Positions 48,258 through 56,996 are shown, numbered from the stretch's first letter. The stretch is DNA of 64,000 bases from Burkholderia sp. lig30 (GCF_000687455.2 NZ_JGVW01000059.1:1-64000), one strand, 5' to 3'. Notes: a model not told the origin generated them from the letters alone. Program-made: numbers and translations.

Positions 48258-49808
48258 TCAGCTCTCGACGACGTCGAGATAGTCCTCCGGACGCGTGCGA
48301 TCTTCCGCATGCGCCATGCCGAGGACCCGCACGAGCACGCTCACGACGATCGCGACGACGAGGTTCACGATCAGCGACCAGACCGCCGCATAGCCGGGGA
48401 TCGCATAGCCGAACAGATGCACGGTGAAGATCGAACCCGCGAGCTTCAGCGAGATCGCCATCCACGTGCCGCACACGAGGCCGGCCACCCAGCCGAGCAG
48501 CAGGCCGCGATAGTCGAGGATGCGCGTATAGAGGCCGAGGACGATCGCGGGCAGCGTCTGGATGATCCAGATGCCGCCGAGCAGCTGCAGCTGGATCGCG
48601 TAGGTCAGCGGCAGTCCGAGGATGAATGCGACCGCGCCGACCTTGACGATCAGCGACGCCAGCTTGGCGACGTTGGTCTCCTGCTCGTGCGTCATGTTGC
48701 GGTTGACGAACTCGCGGTGGATGTTGCGCGTGTAGAGGTTGGCGGCCGCGATCGACATGATCGCCGCCGGCACCAGCGCGCCGATGCCGATCGCCGCGAA
48801 CGCGACGCCGACGAACCACGGCGGGAAGAACTCCAGGAACAGCGCGGGCACCGCGAAATTCGGGCCGAACGCCTTGAAGTACGGCGCGTATTGCGGCATG
48901 TCCTTCACGCCCGACGCGAGCGCCATGTAGCCGAGCAGCGCGAGCAGGCCGAGCACGAACGAATAGGCGGGCAGCAACGCCATGTTGCGGCGGATCGTGT
49001 TGCCCGACGACGACGACAGGATCGCCGTGATCGAGTGCGGATACAGGAACAGCGCGAGCGCGGAGCCGACCGCGAGGGTCATGTACGCGCTATAGCCGTT
49101 CAGGCTCGCCGCATCCGGCGCCTTCAGCAGCAGTTTCGCGCTCGGCACGCTGGCGAAGATGTGCCCGAAGCCGCCGAGCTTCGCCGGAATCACGACGACC
49201 GCCGCGCCGATCGTGATGTAGATCAGGATGTCCTTGACGATTGCGATCATCGCGGGCGCGCGCAGGCCGGACGTGTAGGTGTACGCGGCGAGGATCGCGA
49301 ACGCGATGATCAGCGGCAGGTCGCCGACGAAGCCTTTCGTGTCGAAGCCGAGCGCGCCGATCACGACCTCGATGCCGACCAGCTGCAGCGCGATGTACGG
49401 CATCGTCGCGACGATGCCCGTCACCGCGACCGCGAGCGCGAGCGTGCGGCTGCCGTAACGCGCGTTGACGAAGTCGGCGGCCGTCACGTAGCCGTGGCGC
49501 TTCGCGATGCTCCACAGCTTCGGGAACACGACGAACGCGAACGGATAGATGAGGATCGTGTAAGGCAGCGCGAAGAAACCCATCGCGCCCGCGCCGAACA
49601 CGAGCGCCGGCACCGCGATGAACGTGTACGCGGTATAGAGGTCGCCGCCGAGCAGGAACCAGGTGACGATCGTGCCGAAGCGCCGGCCGCCGAGCCCCCA
49701 CTCGTCGAGATGGGCGAGATTGCCGCGCCGCCAGTTCGCGGCGAGAAAGCCGATGATCGTCACCCCGACGAAGAACAGCACGAAGACGAAGGTCGCGGCG
49801 CGATTCAT
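48258..49808 (-). CDS. Sodium:solute symporter, MctP-like
   Basis: A 516-residue member of the SSS family with about 13 helices. It has the phrases GLGGRRFGTIVTWFLLGGDLYTAYTF and GYVTAADFVNARYGS, and later LFLYPHSITAILSSSSGNTIRRNMALLPAYS. This branch includes monocarboxylate permeases such as MctP for lactate, pyruvate and similar acids. Its start overlaps the end of a DUF3311 gene by 4 bases. The pairing of a small two-helix DUF3311 protein with an SSS permease is common and the small partner is probably a subunit or assembly factor. Confidence 0.88.
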   Translation of the reverse strand: MNRAATFVFVLFFVGVTIIGFLAANWRRGNLAHLDEWGLGGRRFGTIVTWFLLGGDLYTAYTFIAVPALVFGAGAMGFFALPYTILIYPFAFVVFPKLWSIAKRHGYVTAADFVNARYGSRTLALAVAVTGIVATMPYIALQLVGIEVVIGALGFDTKGFVGDLPLIIAFAILAAYTYTSGLRAPAMIAIVKDILIYITIGAAVVVIPAKLGGFGHIFASVPSAKLLLKAPDAASLNGYSAYMTLAVGSALALFLYPHSITAILSSSSGNTIRRNMALLPAYSFVLGLLALLGYMALASGVKDMPQYAPYFKAFGPNFAVPALFLEFFPPWFVGVAFAAIGIGALVPAAIMSIAAANLYTRNIHREFVNRNMTHEQETNVAKLASLIVKVGAVAFILGLPLTYAIQLQLLGGIWIIQTLPAIVLGLYTRILDYRGLLLGWVAGLVCGTWMAISLKLAGSIFTVHLFGYAIPGYAAVWSLIVNLVVAIVVSVLVRVLGMAHAEDRTRPEDYLDVVES

Positions 49809-50047
49809 CGGCCGTCTCCCTGCGGGCTGCCCGCCTTCCAGCAGTTTTTCGTCTTGAAGTACACGAGCGCCGTGATCACCGCGCTAATGAAGACCCACAG
49901 GAGCTGATACCAGTAGAAGAACGGAAAGCCGAACCATTGCGGTTCGATCTTGCTGTACGACGGCACCCAGACCATCGCGACCAGCGGCAGGACCAGCAGC
50001 CAGAGCCAGCGCTTGGCGGCCTGGTTGGCGTCGGCATCGTGAGCCAT
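49805..50047 (-). CDS. DUF3311 small membrane partner of the symporter
   Basis: An 80-residue membrane protein with two helices (WLWLLVLPLVAMVWVPSY and YWYQLLWVFISAVITALVYF) joined by KIEPQWFGFPFF, the DUF3311 signature. It is encoded immediately upstream of an SSS-family permease with ATGA overlap. By analogy with other permease/DUF pairs it is likely to be needed for transport, but this has not been shown here. Confidence 0.85.
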   Translation of the reverse strand: MAHDADANQAAKRWLWLLVLPLVAMVWVPSYSKIEPQWFGFPFFYWYQLLWVFISAVITALVYFKTKNCWKAGSPQGDGR

Positions 50048-50246
50048 GACGTCTCCTCAACATTCCCGATTATCGATTGTGTGAACGGGTACGGCGGCGC
50101 GAGAGGAGCGACGAAACGGGTAAGCTGCGGCTCCCCTGGCATCGGGCCAGTATAGGAGCCGCATCGGTGCGGTCAAGCAGGGACGAACCCGGAGCGGTCC
50201 GTCCCCGTGATGCGCGCGCGCCGGCGTGCGGCCGGCGCATGAGGCG

Positions 50247-51164
50247 TCAGATCGAGAACGTCTTCGCGCGCGGCTCGACCGACGCTTTCAGCGCCTTCAC
50301 CCACGAGCGGGCGGGCAGGTGCAACTGCTCCTCGAGCAGCTTTGCGCGCGCGTCGAGCTGCGCGAACGTGACCTCGAGCGGCGGGCCGGAGAACGCGAGC
50401 GCGATGCGATTGCCGTCATGCACTTCCGGCAGCGCGATCACGCGGTTGTCGAACGCCGCGTTCAGGTGCTTCATGTTGCGCACGAAGCTCGGGTGATCGC
50501 CGAACAGGTTGATCGTCGCGATGCCCGCGTCGGCGAGACAGCCGCGCACCGCGCGGTAGAACGCGACGCTGTCGAGCACCGGGCCGCGCGCGGTCGCATC
50601 GTACAGGTCGATCTGCATCGCGCCCGTCGTGCCGCGGTTGGCCGGATCGTTGACGAAGTCCCAGGCGTCCGCTTCGTGGACGGTCAGGCGCGCATCGTCG
50701 GGCTGCAGCTCGAACATCGTGCGCGCCGCGACGATCACGGCCGGGTTCAGCTCGACCGCCTCGACGCGCGCGCGCGGCAGGAAGCGATGCGAGAACTTGG
50801 TCAACGCACCCGTGCCGAGCCCGAGCTGAACGATCCGCTCGGGCGTTTCGAGGAACAGCAGCCACGCCATCATCTGCTGCGCGTATTCCAGCTCGATGTG
50901 AAGCGGTTTCGAGAGCCGCATCGCGCCCTGCACCCACTCGGTGCCGAAATGCAGGTAGCGCACGCCGCGCTCCTCGGAGAACGTCACCGGCGCGAAACGC
51001 GGCTTGCGCGGCGCCTCGAGCACCGGCACCTCGTCGTGCGCGTCGATTTCGGTGCGGCGCTTCACGCGCGGCGTCTTGAGCTTTGAGGAACCGTTGTACG
51101 ACGACGGCTCGCTGCGTTCGAATGCGCGCGCCTCGGCGGACGCGCGCTTGATCAATCGGGTCAT
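50247..51164 (-). CDS. Spermidine synthase-like methyltransferase-fold protein
   Basis: A 305-residue protein with a Rossmann-fold domain. The SAM-type glycine motif is in IVQLGLGTGALTKF, the acidic base-binding residue in VEAVELNPAVI, and a later HEADAWDFV segment. The order matches spermidine synthase-like proteins in which the polyamine site is not conserved. The N-terminal 60 residues are basic and likely flexible (SYNGSSKLKTPRVKRR). The start at 51164 (MTRLIKRAS) is preferred. Exact reaction unknown. Confidence 0.8.
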   Translation of the reverse strand: MTRLIKRASAEARAFERSEPSSYNGSSKLKTPRVKRRTEIDAHDEVPVLEAPRKPRFAPVTFSEERGVRYLHFGTEWVQGAMRLSKPLHIELEYAQQMMAWLLFLETPERIVQLGLGTGALTKFSHRFLPRARVEAVELNPAVIVAARTMFELQPDDARLTVHEADAWDFVNDPANRGTTGAMQIDLYDATARGPVLDSVAFYRAVRGCLADAGIATINLFGDHPSFVRNMKHLNAAFDNRVIALPEVHDGNRIALAFSGPPLEVTFAQLDARAKLLEEQLHLPARSWVKALKASVEPRAKTFSI

Positions 51165-51243
51165 GAATGAATCTCGCACTAATGGAACAATGCGGGCGAA
51201 CCGGGGCAGGCCTGCCGCCGCCGGTCATGCGCCGCGCACGACG

Positions 51244-51585
51244 TTACGCCTTGCGGACGAACTCCGATTTCAGGCTCATCGAGCCGAAGCCGTCGATCTT
51301 GCAATCGATGTCGTGGTCGCTGTCCACCAGACGGATGTTCTTGACCTTGGTGCCCATCTTGACCACGCCGCCGCCGCCCTTCAGCTTCAGGTCCTTGATG
51401 ACCGTGACGGTATCGCCGTCCTGCAGGACGTTGCCGGCCGAATCGCGATAGACACGTTCGGACGTTTCGGTCGTCGCGGCAGCTTGCGCCGACCATTCAT
51501 GTGCGCACTCCGGGCAGATGTAGACGCCGCCGTCTTCGTACGTGAACTCGGAGTTGCATTTCGGACAGGGAGGCAGTGCGCTCAT
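51244..51585 (-). CDS. yjdM: YjdM (PhnA-like) zinc-ribbon protein
   Basis: A 113-residue protein. An N-terminal zinc ribbon ([25 protein letters not shown]) is followed by a small beta-barrel with [20 protein letters not shown] and [14 protein letters not shown]. This is the YjdM family, once called PhnA but not the phosphonoacetate hydrolase. Function remains unknown. Start at 51585 (MSALPPCPK). It is the last backbone gene before the mosaic region at the mug gene. Confidence 0.9.
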   Translation of the reverse strand: MSALPPCPKCNSEFTYEDGGVYICPECAHEWSAQAAATTETSERVYRDSAGNVLQDGDTVTVIKDLKLKGGGGVVKMGTKVKNIRLVDSDHDIDCKIDGFGSMSLKSEFVRKA

Positions 51586-51837
51586 TTGAAATCCTTGACG
51601 CCAGAAAAAGGCAATGAAAGGACGGAAGTATACCGCTGTGCGATGGCGGGGCCGGCGCAGCGCGTGTCCGGGGCCGGGCAAGAGCGCCGGCTTTCAGGAT
51701 GCCTGACGGTCAGATCGGCGGCATCGCATCCCGCTTGTACTCGCGAGCGACGACCACAAGCGATTACCAGCGAGCCGGAACGGATCCGATGTTCGGATCA
51801 GGTTGCCGCTGCACGACGACAGGAAACCCTTCATTGA

Positions 51838-51990
51838 GTCAGGAGCGAATTTCCCGCCAAAGCAGCAGCTTCCGAGCGAAAGAGCGCGAAGCGTTCGCCG
51901 GGCGCAAAGACGGCACCACGAGCGTTCGATACCCCGCTTCGCCCATCGCGTCGGCAAACCACCCCGGCGTCTTGCCGTTGAAACACCCCG
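51838..51990 (-). pseudogene. Decayed 3' end of a mug-type glycosylase gene (copy A)
   Basis: About 150 bases align, with many substitutions and small indels, to the 3' end of the intact glycosylase gene at 58972-59448. Shared blocks include GCGAATT...CCGCCAAA, GAGCGTT, and CGTCTTGCCGTTGAA. No frame survives. It directly abuts the end of the RidA gene, and the 130 or so bases to its left show no feature. It marks the left border of the mosaic region. Confidence 0.75.
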
Positions 51991-52395
51991 TCAATCTCCC
52001 GGGACGGTTGCCCCGGCCTGGTCCGCCAGCACTGCGCTAGCGACGATCTCTATACTCATACCGGGCACGACGAGCGCCTTCACGGCCACGCTCGAACGGT
52101 TCGGATAGGGTGGGCGAAAGAACTCCCGGTACACCCTGTCGATGCTCGGCATACTGTCGATGTCCGTCATCTGGATCTGTACCTGAGTCACATCATCGAG
52201 AGAGCCGCCCGCGGCCCTCATTGCGCGCGCCAGATTGGAGAAGGTCAAACGCGCCTGATCCTCGATCGGCCCCGTGTCGATGGTGCCGTCGAGCCGGACC
52301 GGACCGTGCGCCGTGAAAACCAGGGATCCTGCGCGCACCGCCCACGAAAAAGGCTGGCCGAGCGGAGGCAAACCGGTGTCGATCACTTCCTTCAT
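51991..52395 (-). CDS. RidA-family deaminase-like protein
   Basis: A 134-residue RidA/YjgF/YER057c-type protein. RidA enzymes hydrolyse reactive enamines and imines; many relatives work inside catabolic pathways. Visible phrases are VFTAHGPVRLDGTID, RAMRAAGGSLDDVTQVQIQMTDID and the C-terminal SSVAVKALVVPGMSIEIVASAVL. The usual Arg (in the R-x-A-V/Y motif) is replaced by SVAVKAL, so activity may differ. The ATG at 52395 overlaps the stop of the hydrolase gene (ATGA). Likely operon with that gene. Confidence 0.85.
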   Translation of the reverse strand: MKEVIDTGLPPLGQPFSWAVRAGSLVFTAHGPVRLDGTIDTGPIEDQARLTFSNLARAMRAAGGSLDDVTQVQIQMTDIDSMPSIDRVYREFFRPPYPNRSSVAVKALVVPGMSIEIVASAVLADQAGATVPGD

Positions 52396-53261
52396 CGTCC
52401 ATTTCCCCAAATCAGTTCGCCCAGCGTCGTGTACCAGTCGTCGCCCGGATCACGCAGCGCAAGATGCGTATCGAAATGATTCCGGCCACCGGCAACGTGT
52501 GCGGCGACCGGTGCCGACTGGCACGCCAGCAATGCAGCCAGGCGCCGATTCGACCTGATGACGCGTTCCGAATCGTATTCACCGTAACTCAGCACGAGCG
52601 GAACCTCGTTGCCGGCCGCCCAGCAGACGGGACTCAACACCCCGTCGTCGTCGTCTCGCGCGAGCACCATGTCATACACTCGCGCCTCCAGGCTCCCGGC
52701 ACCGGGAGCCGGATGCGCGAGATCCATGATCCCGCTTATCGGCGCGGCGCCTCGAATCTCGACGCCTGCCCGCGCAATTTCGCGGTTTCGGCTGGAGCGC
52801 AGTGCCGTCAGCGTGGCCAAATGACCGCCGGCCGAATGTCCAGCGACATAGACCTTGCGCATATCGCCGTTGAACGATCTCGACGCGGCGAGCGAGCACA
52901 GTAGGCGCTCGCAGTCTTCAAAGGCAGCCGGCATGCGGAATTCGGGCGCCAGCCGGTAGTTCGGCAGCACGAGCGTTGCCCCCAGGCGGGTCACATGCTC
53001 CGCCATGAAGTAGCTCCACTCCTTGTATCCATTTGTCCAGCCCCCGCCGTGCCAGAAGATGACGACGGGCGGCATGTCGGCCGCACGAGGATAGAAGACG
53101 TCATACAGGTGGAACCTGCTCGGTCCGTAGGCGACATTGCGTTCGGAAGGGAGGCCGGGCGACACCTCCAATGCCCAGGACTGGACTGTGCGGGCATACA
53201 GCTCCGCCTCTGCGGTCGGCAGGGGCATCTGCTCTTCGAGCGGCAACGTCGATGGCGTCAA
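52392..53261 (-). CDS. Alpha/beta hydrolase, HSL/kynurenine-formamidase-like
   Basis: A 289-residue hydrolase with the oxyanion motif FWHGGGWTNGY, nucleophile GHSAGGHLA, and likely acid and His in SYGEYDSE and GRNHFDTHL. This arrangement is typical of the HSL / BD-FAE / formamidase-like group that cleaves esters or amides. The chosen start is a TTG with GAGGAA seven bases upstream; an ATG 33 bases inside is an alternative. Coupled to RidA downstream and divergent from an MFS permease, it probably works on an imported carboxylic compound. Confidence 0.85.
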   Translation of the reverse strand: MTPSTLPLEEQMPLPTAEAELYARTVQSWALEVSPGLPSERNVAYGPSRFHLYDVFYPRAADMPPVVIFWHGGGWTNGYKEWSYFMAEHVTRLGATLVLPNYRLAPEFRMPAAFEDCERLLCSLAASRSFNGDMRKVYVAGHSAGGHLATLTALRSSRNREIARAGVEIRGAAPISGIMDLAHPAPGAGSLEARVYDMVLARDDDDGVLSPVCWAAGNEVPLVLSYGEYDSERVIRSNRRLAALLACQSAPVAAHVAGGRNHFDTHLALRDPGDDWYTTLGELIWGNGR

Positions 53262-53347
53262 TTCGGTTCCTCAAGGTCTTCGCGCCGTCCGCAGGCACGC
53301 GGCAGGCGCGGAAAGGTTTGCATGCCTCACATAATAGAGGAACATGA

Positions 53348-53359
53348 AATTTATAAAAA
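53348..53359. promoter_or_regulatory. Candidate operator in the divergent promoter
   Basis: AATTTATAAAAA matches 10 of 12 bases of the perfect palindrome AATTTATAAATT found upstream of the local GntR-type regulator. A similar GAATTTTATG lies a few bases on. It sits in an AT-rich patch between the divergent hydrolase and permease genes, near a TTGACG hexamer. Confidence 0.4.
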
Positions 53360-53495
53360 GCACGAATTTTATGTTGACGCTGAATTTTTACAGACCAACA
53401 ATGCGCCGGGTCGGACGGAGTGCCGTCGACGGAACAACAACGCTTCCTCCCGGACATGCGGTCACGTGGAGGTCTTACACGCCAGTCAGGAGACA

Positions 53496-54809
53496 ATGAT
53501 GGTCCAGTCAGTTGCCGTGAGCGCGATGCGCAAGGTGACACTCAAGATCGTGCCGCTGCTGTTCGTGCTGTGGCTCGTGAATTTTCTCGATCGGGTCAAT
53601 GTGAGCTTCGCGGCGCTCGACTTGACAAAAACCTTTCATTTCACGCCTGAAGTCTACGGCTTTGGCGCCGGAATCTTCTTCATCGGCTACATCCTGTTCG
53701 AGATCCCCAGCAATCTGGCGCTACGGCGTTTCGGCGCGCGCATCTGGCTGGCACGAATCATCGTCACCTGGGGCATCGCGTCGGCGATGCAGGCGTTCAT
53801 ATTCAACGAGACGAGCTTCGTGGTGATCCGCTTCCTTCTCGGCGTGGCCGAAGCGGGTTTCCTGCCCGGCGTCCTCTACTATCTGACGCGCTGGTTTCCG
53901 GCCGAGCACCGGGCCCGGGCGATCGGGCAAGTGATGTCTGCCAACATGATCGCCGTCGTGATCGGTGCACCGCTCTCCGCCGCCGTCATGTCGATGAACG
54001 ACCTGGCCGGCATCGCGGGCTGGCAATGGATGTTCATCCTGGAGGCGTTGCCGGCGATCGCACTTGGCGTGTTCACCTATTTTTCGCTGTCGGACGAACC
54101 CGGCCACGCGACATGGCTTTCGGAATCCGAACGTGTCTGGCTGATCGACAAGATGAAACAGGACCAGGAATCCGCCGCCGCAATGGGTACGGAAAAGCTG
54201 GGCGTGGCGTTGCGGGAACCGATCGTGTGGTTGCTCGGCCTGCTCTATCTGCTGGTCGGGATCGGCTTCTTCGGCATCACGTTGTGGCTGCCGCAGATCG
54301 TGAAGCAGATTTCCGGAATGTCGACGATCCAGGTCGGATTTCTGAGCGCACTTCCGTTTCTGCTGGGCGCCATCACGATGGTCCTGAACGGCCGGCATTC
54401 GGATCGGTCTGTCGAGCGTCGCTGGCACCTGGCCATTCCGCTGGCGATCGGAAGTCTGGGTTTGGCCGCGAGTGCGCTTGCCGGCACCGCGACGCTCGAA
54501 CTGGCCTTCGTCTGTGTCGCGCTGGCCGGTATCGGCGCCTCGCTGAGCGTGTTCTGGTCGATCCCCTCGTCATTCCTGACGGGACCGGCCGCGGCCGGAG
54601 GGCTTGCTTTGGTCAACGTAATCAGCGGATTTTCCGGGTTCCTCGGTCCGTATATGATCGGCTGGATCCGCGGGCATTCGCCCGATTTCTCGAACGCGCT
54701 GTTTTTCATGGCTGGCAGCGTCGCGGCCGCTGCGCTGCTGGCCGCCTCATTGCCTTTCCCGGGCGCATCGCGCCGGACATCGCATCCGGCATCGCGCTCG
54801 GCAGGCTGA
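53496..54809 (+). CDS. MFS permease of the ACS (anion:cation symporter) type
   Basis: A 437-residue transporter with about twelve helices. N-terminal phrases WLVNFLDRVNVSFAALDL and GAGIFFIGYILFEIPSNLALRRFGARIWLARI, and GVAEAGFLPGVLYYLTRWFP, mark the ACS/phthalate-glucarate permease group. This group imports organic acids with protons. AGGAGA precedes the ATG at 53496. It is divergent from the hydrolase/RidA genes and ends 29 bases from the convergent GntR regulator, so the four genes form a compact catabolic unit. Confidence 0.88.
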   Translation: MMVQSVAVSAMRKVTLKIVPLLFVLWLVNFLDRVNVSFAALDLTKTFHFTPEVYGFGAGIFFIGYILFEIPSNLALRRFGARIWLARIIVTWGIASAMQAFIFNETSFVVIRFLLGVAEAGFLPGVLYYLTRWFPAEHRARAIGQVMSANMIAVVIGAPLSAAVMSMNDLAGIAGWQWMFILEALPAIALGVFTYFSLSDEPGHATWLSESERVWLIDKMKQDQESAAAMGTEKLGVALREPIVWLLGLLYLLVGIGFFGITLWLPQIVKQISGMSTIQVGFLSALPFLLGAITMVLNGRHSDRSVERRWHLAIPLAIGSLGLAASALAGTATLELAFVCVALAGIGASLSVFWSIPSSFLTGPAAAGGLALVNVISGFSGFLGPYMIGWIRGHSPDFSNALFFMAGSVAAAALLAASLPFPGASRRTSHPASRSAG

Positions 54810-54838
54810 AGCGACTACCGGAACCGCCCGGGACCGAG

Positions 54839-55546
54839 TCAGGGTAGAAACGGCGCCACCGCTTTCGCGGTTTCATCGATATGCGCGAGCAGCAACGCGC
54901 ACGCACGCTCGGTTTCACGATCGAGCGTGGCTTCCATCAACGCCTTGTGCTCGCTGATGATGTCGCGCGCCAACACTTCTTTCGGAACAGGCCCCGCGAA
55001 TCGCATGCGGCGATATCGCTCGGAGTGACGCACCAGTTGCTCGTCGATGCGCCGCAACCAGTTCGAGCGGGCCGCGCTCATTAACGCAGCGTGGAAACGT
55101 CGATGCGCAAGTTCCCAGCGCGTCGCGGCATGGGCATCGTCGGCCGCAGGCAGCGGTGTGTGTGCCAGTTTGTAAAAGGCCGCGGTGATTTGCGCGCCCC
55201 ACTCTTCGTCGCCGTGTTCGATGGCATCGGCGAGAAGTTCCGTCTCGATCTTCTTTCGAGCGTCAAGGATGTCCAGAAGATCGTCCCGGGACGCTTCCGC
55301 AACCCTGAAGCCACGCTGGCCTTCGTTCGTGACGAGTCCATCGCAGCTGAGCAGCATCAGTGCCTCACGGATGGGACTGATGCCGACGCCGTATCGCTCC
55401 TGAAGCGCCTGGGGACGCAATTTCTCGCCCGGCGAGAACGCACCGGCCAGCAGGTCATTCTGCAAGTACTCGTGGGCCTGCTCCGAAAGCGTGGCCTTCG
55501 GGGCACCTGCCCCGATTCTTTGTTGTGATTGAGCCCTTTGCATCAT
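54839..55546 (-). CDS. GntR-family regulator, FCD type
   Basis: A 235-residue DNA-binding protein. The N-terminal winged helix-turn-helix reads EKLRPQALQERYGVGISPIREALMLLSCDGLV, and the C-terminal FCD domain (DDLLDILDARKKIETELL through the metal-binding His in HRRFHAAL and SEHKALMEA) binds a small acid with a metal. I chose the ATG pair at 55546 because upstream codons in the frame are unlike the family. It likely controls the adjoining permease/hydrolase genes in response to their substrate. Confidence 0.87.
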   Translation of the reverse strand: MMQRAQSQQRIGAGAPKATLSEQAHEYLQNDLLAGAFSPGEKLRPQALQERYGVGISPIREALMLLSCDGLVTNEGQRGFRVAEASRDDLLDILDARKKIETELLADAIEHGDEEWGAQITAAFYKLAHTPLPAADDAHAATRWELAHRRFHAALMSAARSNWLRRIDEQLVRHSERYRRMRFAGPVPKEVLARDIISEHKALMEATLDRETERACALLLAHIDETAKAVAPFLP

Positions 55547-55665
55547 GTTCCAGTCCTCGAATCTCCAGGCACGGACATCTTCATGCCCGGCAGTATACAC
55601 ATTCGGTCGATTTTTAGCGTAACCCCTTGTTTTTGCAAATTTTAATAAACTTACCCATTCACAAA

Positions 55666-55677
55666 AATTTATAAATT
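55666..55677. promoter_or_regulatory. Perfect AATTTATAAATT palindrome, candidate GntR site
   Basis: A 12-base perfect inverted repeat lies 120 bases upstream of the regulator start, in an AT-rich patch. A close copy lies in the divergent permease/hydrolase promoter at 53348. The shared motif suggests autoregulation and control of the cluster. Chance occurrence in AT-rich DNA is possible. Confidence 0.4.
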
Positions 55678-55800
55678 GCCGAGTTCGTCGTGGCGGCGCT
55701 ATTCGCCGGAAGATCGGCCTGATTCGCGAGCGCTGAAAGCGGCCAAAGCGCACGCAAAAGGAGAAAAGTCATGATCGACATCGAACGCGGCAGCGGCAAC

Positions 55801-55965
55801 GTCGTCGAGCACCGCGCCCAGCAACCGCCAGAACTGATTGATGTTTTGGCCAATTTGACATCAAAGCGGAACTGCCCTGAACGGCCAGCCCGCATCAGAT
55901 CCCGGGCATCGTTTCTGCACGATTCAAGATTCGCCGGTCCGTGCCGTTATCTCAGGCGGATGCAA
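55801..55965 (+). repeat. mug-fragment junction and shared leader (copy 1)
   Basis: The first 40 bases are a piece of the glycosylase gene ending CCAGAACTGATTG. The next 120 or so bases match, with perhaps a quarter changed, the segment after the same breakpoint at 57464 (TTTTGG-CAATTTGACATC, later ATTCAAGATTCGC and CCGTGCCG). The same junction therefore occurs twice, here before a decayed lipoprotein gene and at 57.4 kb before an intact one. Confidence 0.75.
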
Positions 55966-55984
55966 TCAAATCTGGCCCTATTAC

Positions 55985-56249
55985 ATCCGCTTCGGCCACG
56001 TGTTCAGGAAGGTGACCAAGCTCAAGGGTGCGCCGGACGCAGCAACGATTCAGGGCAAGCATCTGGTTATGTCATCACGCCGACGATCCAGATGATGTCG
56101 TCGCCCCGCGTCGCCTCACGTGGCCGCCCATGGATTTCTCGCTGACGCTCGCCTGCACGGTGGCGGAATCAAGCGGTCAGACCGTGGACACCGAAGACGT
56201 GACGGATATCGGCCGTACGGCGTTTGGCGAGTTCAAGCGCGACTGAAAC
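55985..56249 (+). pseudogene. Decayed copy of the lipoprotein gene at 58266
   Basis: About 260 bases align closely to 58513-58770 of the intact lipoprotein gene (GTGACCAAGCTCAAG, GCAGCAACGAT, CACGTGGCCGCCCA, GCGGTCAGACCGTG). There are at least two single-base-scale indels that shift the frame, and the 5' third with the signal peptide is missing. The bases just after it also resemble those following the intact gene, so the whole unit was duplicated and then decayed. Confidence 0.8.
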
Positions 56250-56468
56250 GTCGGTCCGGCCGCGCCGCACTGTCGGCGCTCAATTTAAGCGAATCTGTCG
56301 TCGGTCAGACGGTTCGCCGCGACTATGTTGTCGGCAACCAGAATTCGCTGCGCCGAAGCAGAGTCAGCAGTGGATTGCCTGCAACATCACACGCTTCCGA
56401 TCGGATGAAAGCGTCGAATTTGCATGACTCGAAACATGAATTCAACATTGAAATATCATGACCACGTA

Positions 56469-56996
56469 ATGAAAAAAGCTCTCACGACTGCCATCGGTGT
56501 TGTCGGGTTGACTGCGCTTTCTATCAGCAGTGCAGCAGAACCCAACCAAACCGCATCGACATTCTCAACGCCGATGTTGATGGCGGAATCCGGGAAAAAT
56601 ATTTGCCAGCCAATGACCAGTCCGGATGGCAACCCATCAGCATTTGAGTTGTGCGTCGCAAACGGCCTTTTTGCACACGACGTTTACACCATTCGCACTG
56701 CAGGAGTTTCAATCGTCAAAGGAATTGATGACGAAACAACAAATGGCATTAACGGCCTGTTTTACGGAAACCCGATCCACCTCAAATGCGAACCGATCAG
56801 TCAATTTTACGACAAGTTAAGCGACAAAGAGATCGAAGATCAGGCAAACTCACTAAATAACAAAATTCCAAATTCCACATTTGAAGAACGGAAGCAAATG
56901 GTCATTGCCATGAATATGGTGGAGATCGGAAGGCATTGCACTTTGAGCAACTCAAACGGCATTGCTGCGCGCCTGGACGTCAAGTTCCCGGAATAA
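56469..56996 (+). CDS. Secreted protein of unknown function, four cysteines
   Basis: A 175-residue protein with a clear Sec signal peptide (MKKALTTAIGVVGLTALSISSAAE). I used the ATG at 56469, which gives the signal directly. The mature part has four Cys (ICQPMTS, ELCVANG, LKCEPI, RHCTLSN) that could form two disulfides, and a polar, helical middle (DKLSDKEIEDQANSLNNKI). The gene is markedly AT-rich against its neighbours, pointing to recent transfer. No family is recognised. It lies between the decayed lipoprotein copy and a glycosylase fragment. Confidence 0.6.
   Translation: MKKALTTAIGVVGLTALSISSAAEPNQTASTFSTPMLMAESGKNICQPMTSPDGNPSAFELCVANGLFAHDVYTIRTAGVSIVKGIDDETTNGINGLFYGNPIHLKCEPISQFYDKLSDKEIEDQANSLNNKIPNSTFEERKQMVIAMNMVEIGRHCTLSNSNGIAARLDVKFPE

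Noticed and set aside
55771-56145. A 124-codon gene starting at a good-looking site (AAAAGGAGAAAAGTC before ATG)
   Set aside because: The frame runs through the glycosylase fragment and the leader and into the decayed lipoprotein; the translation is patchwork without family features. The ribosome binding site may be a relic.
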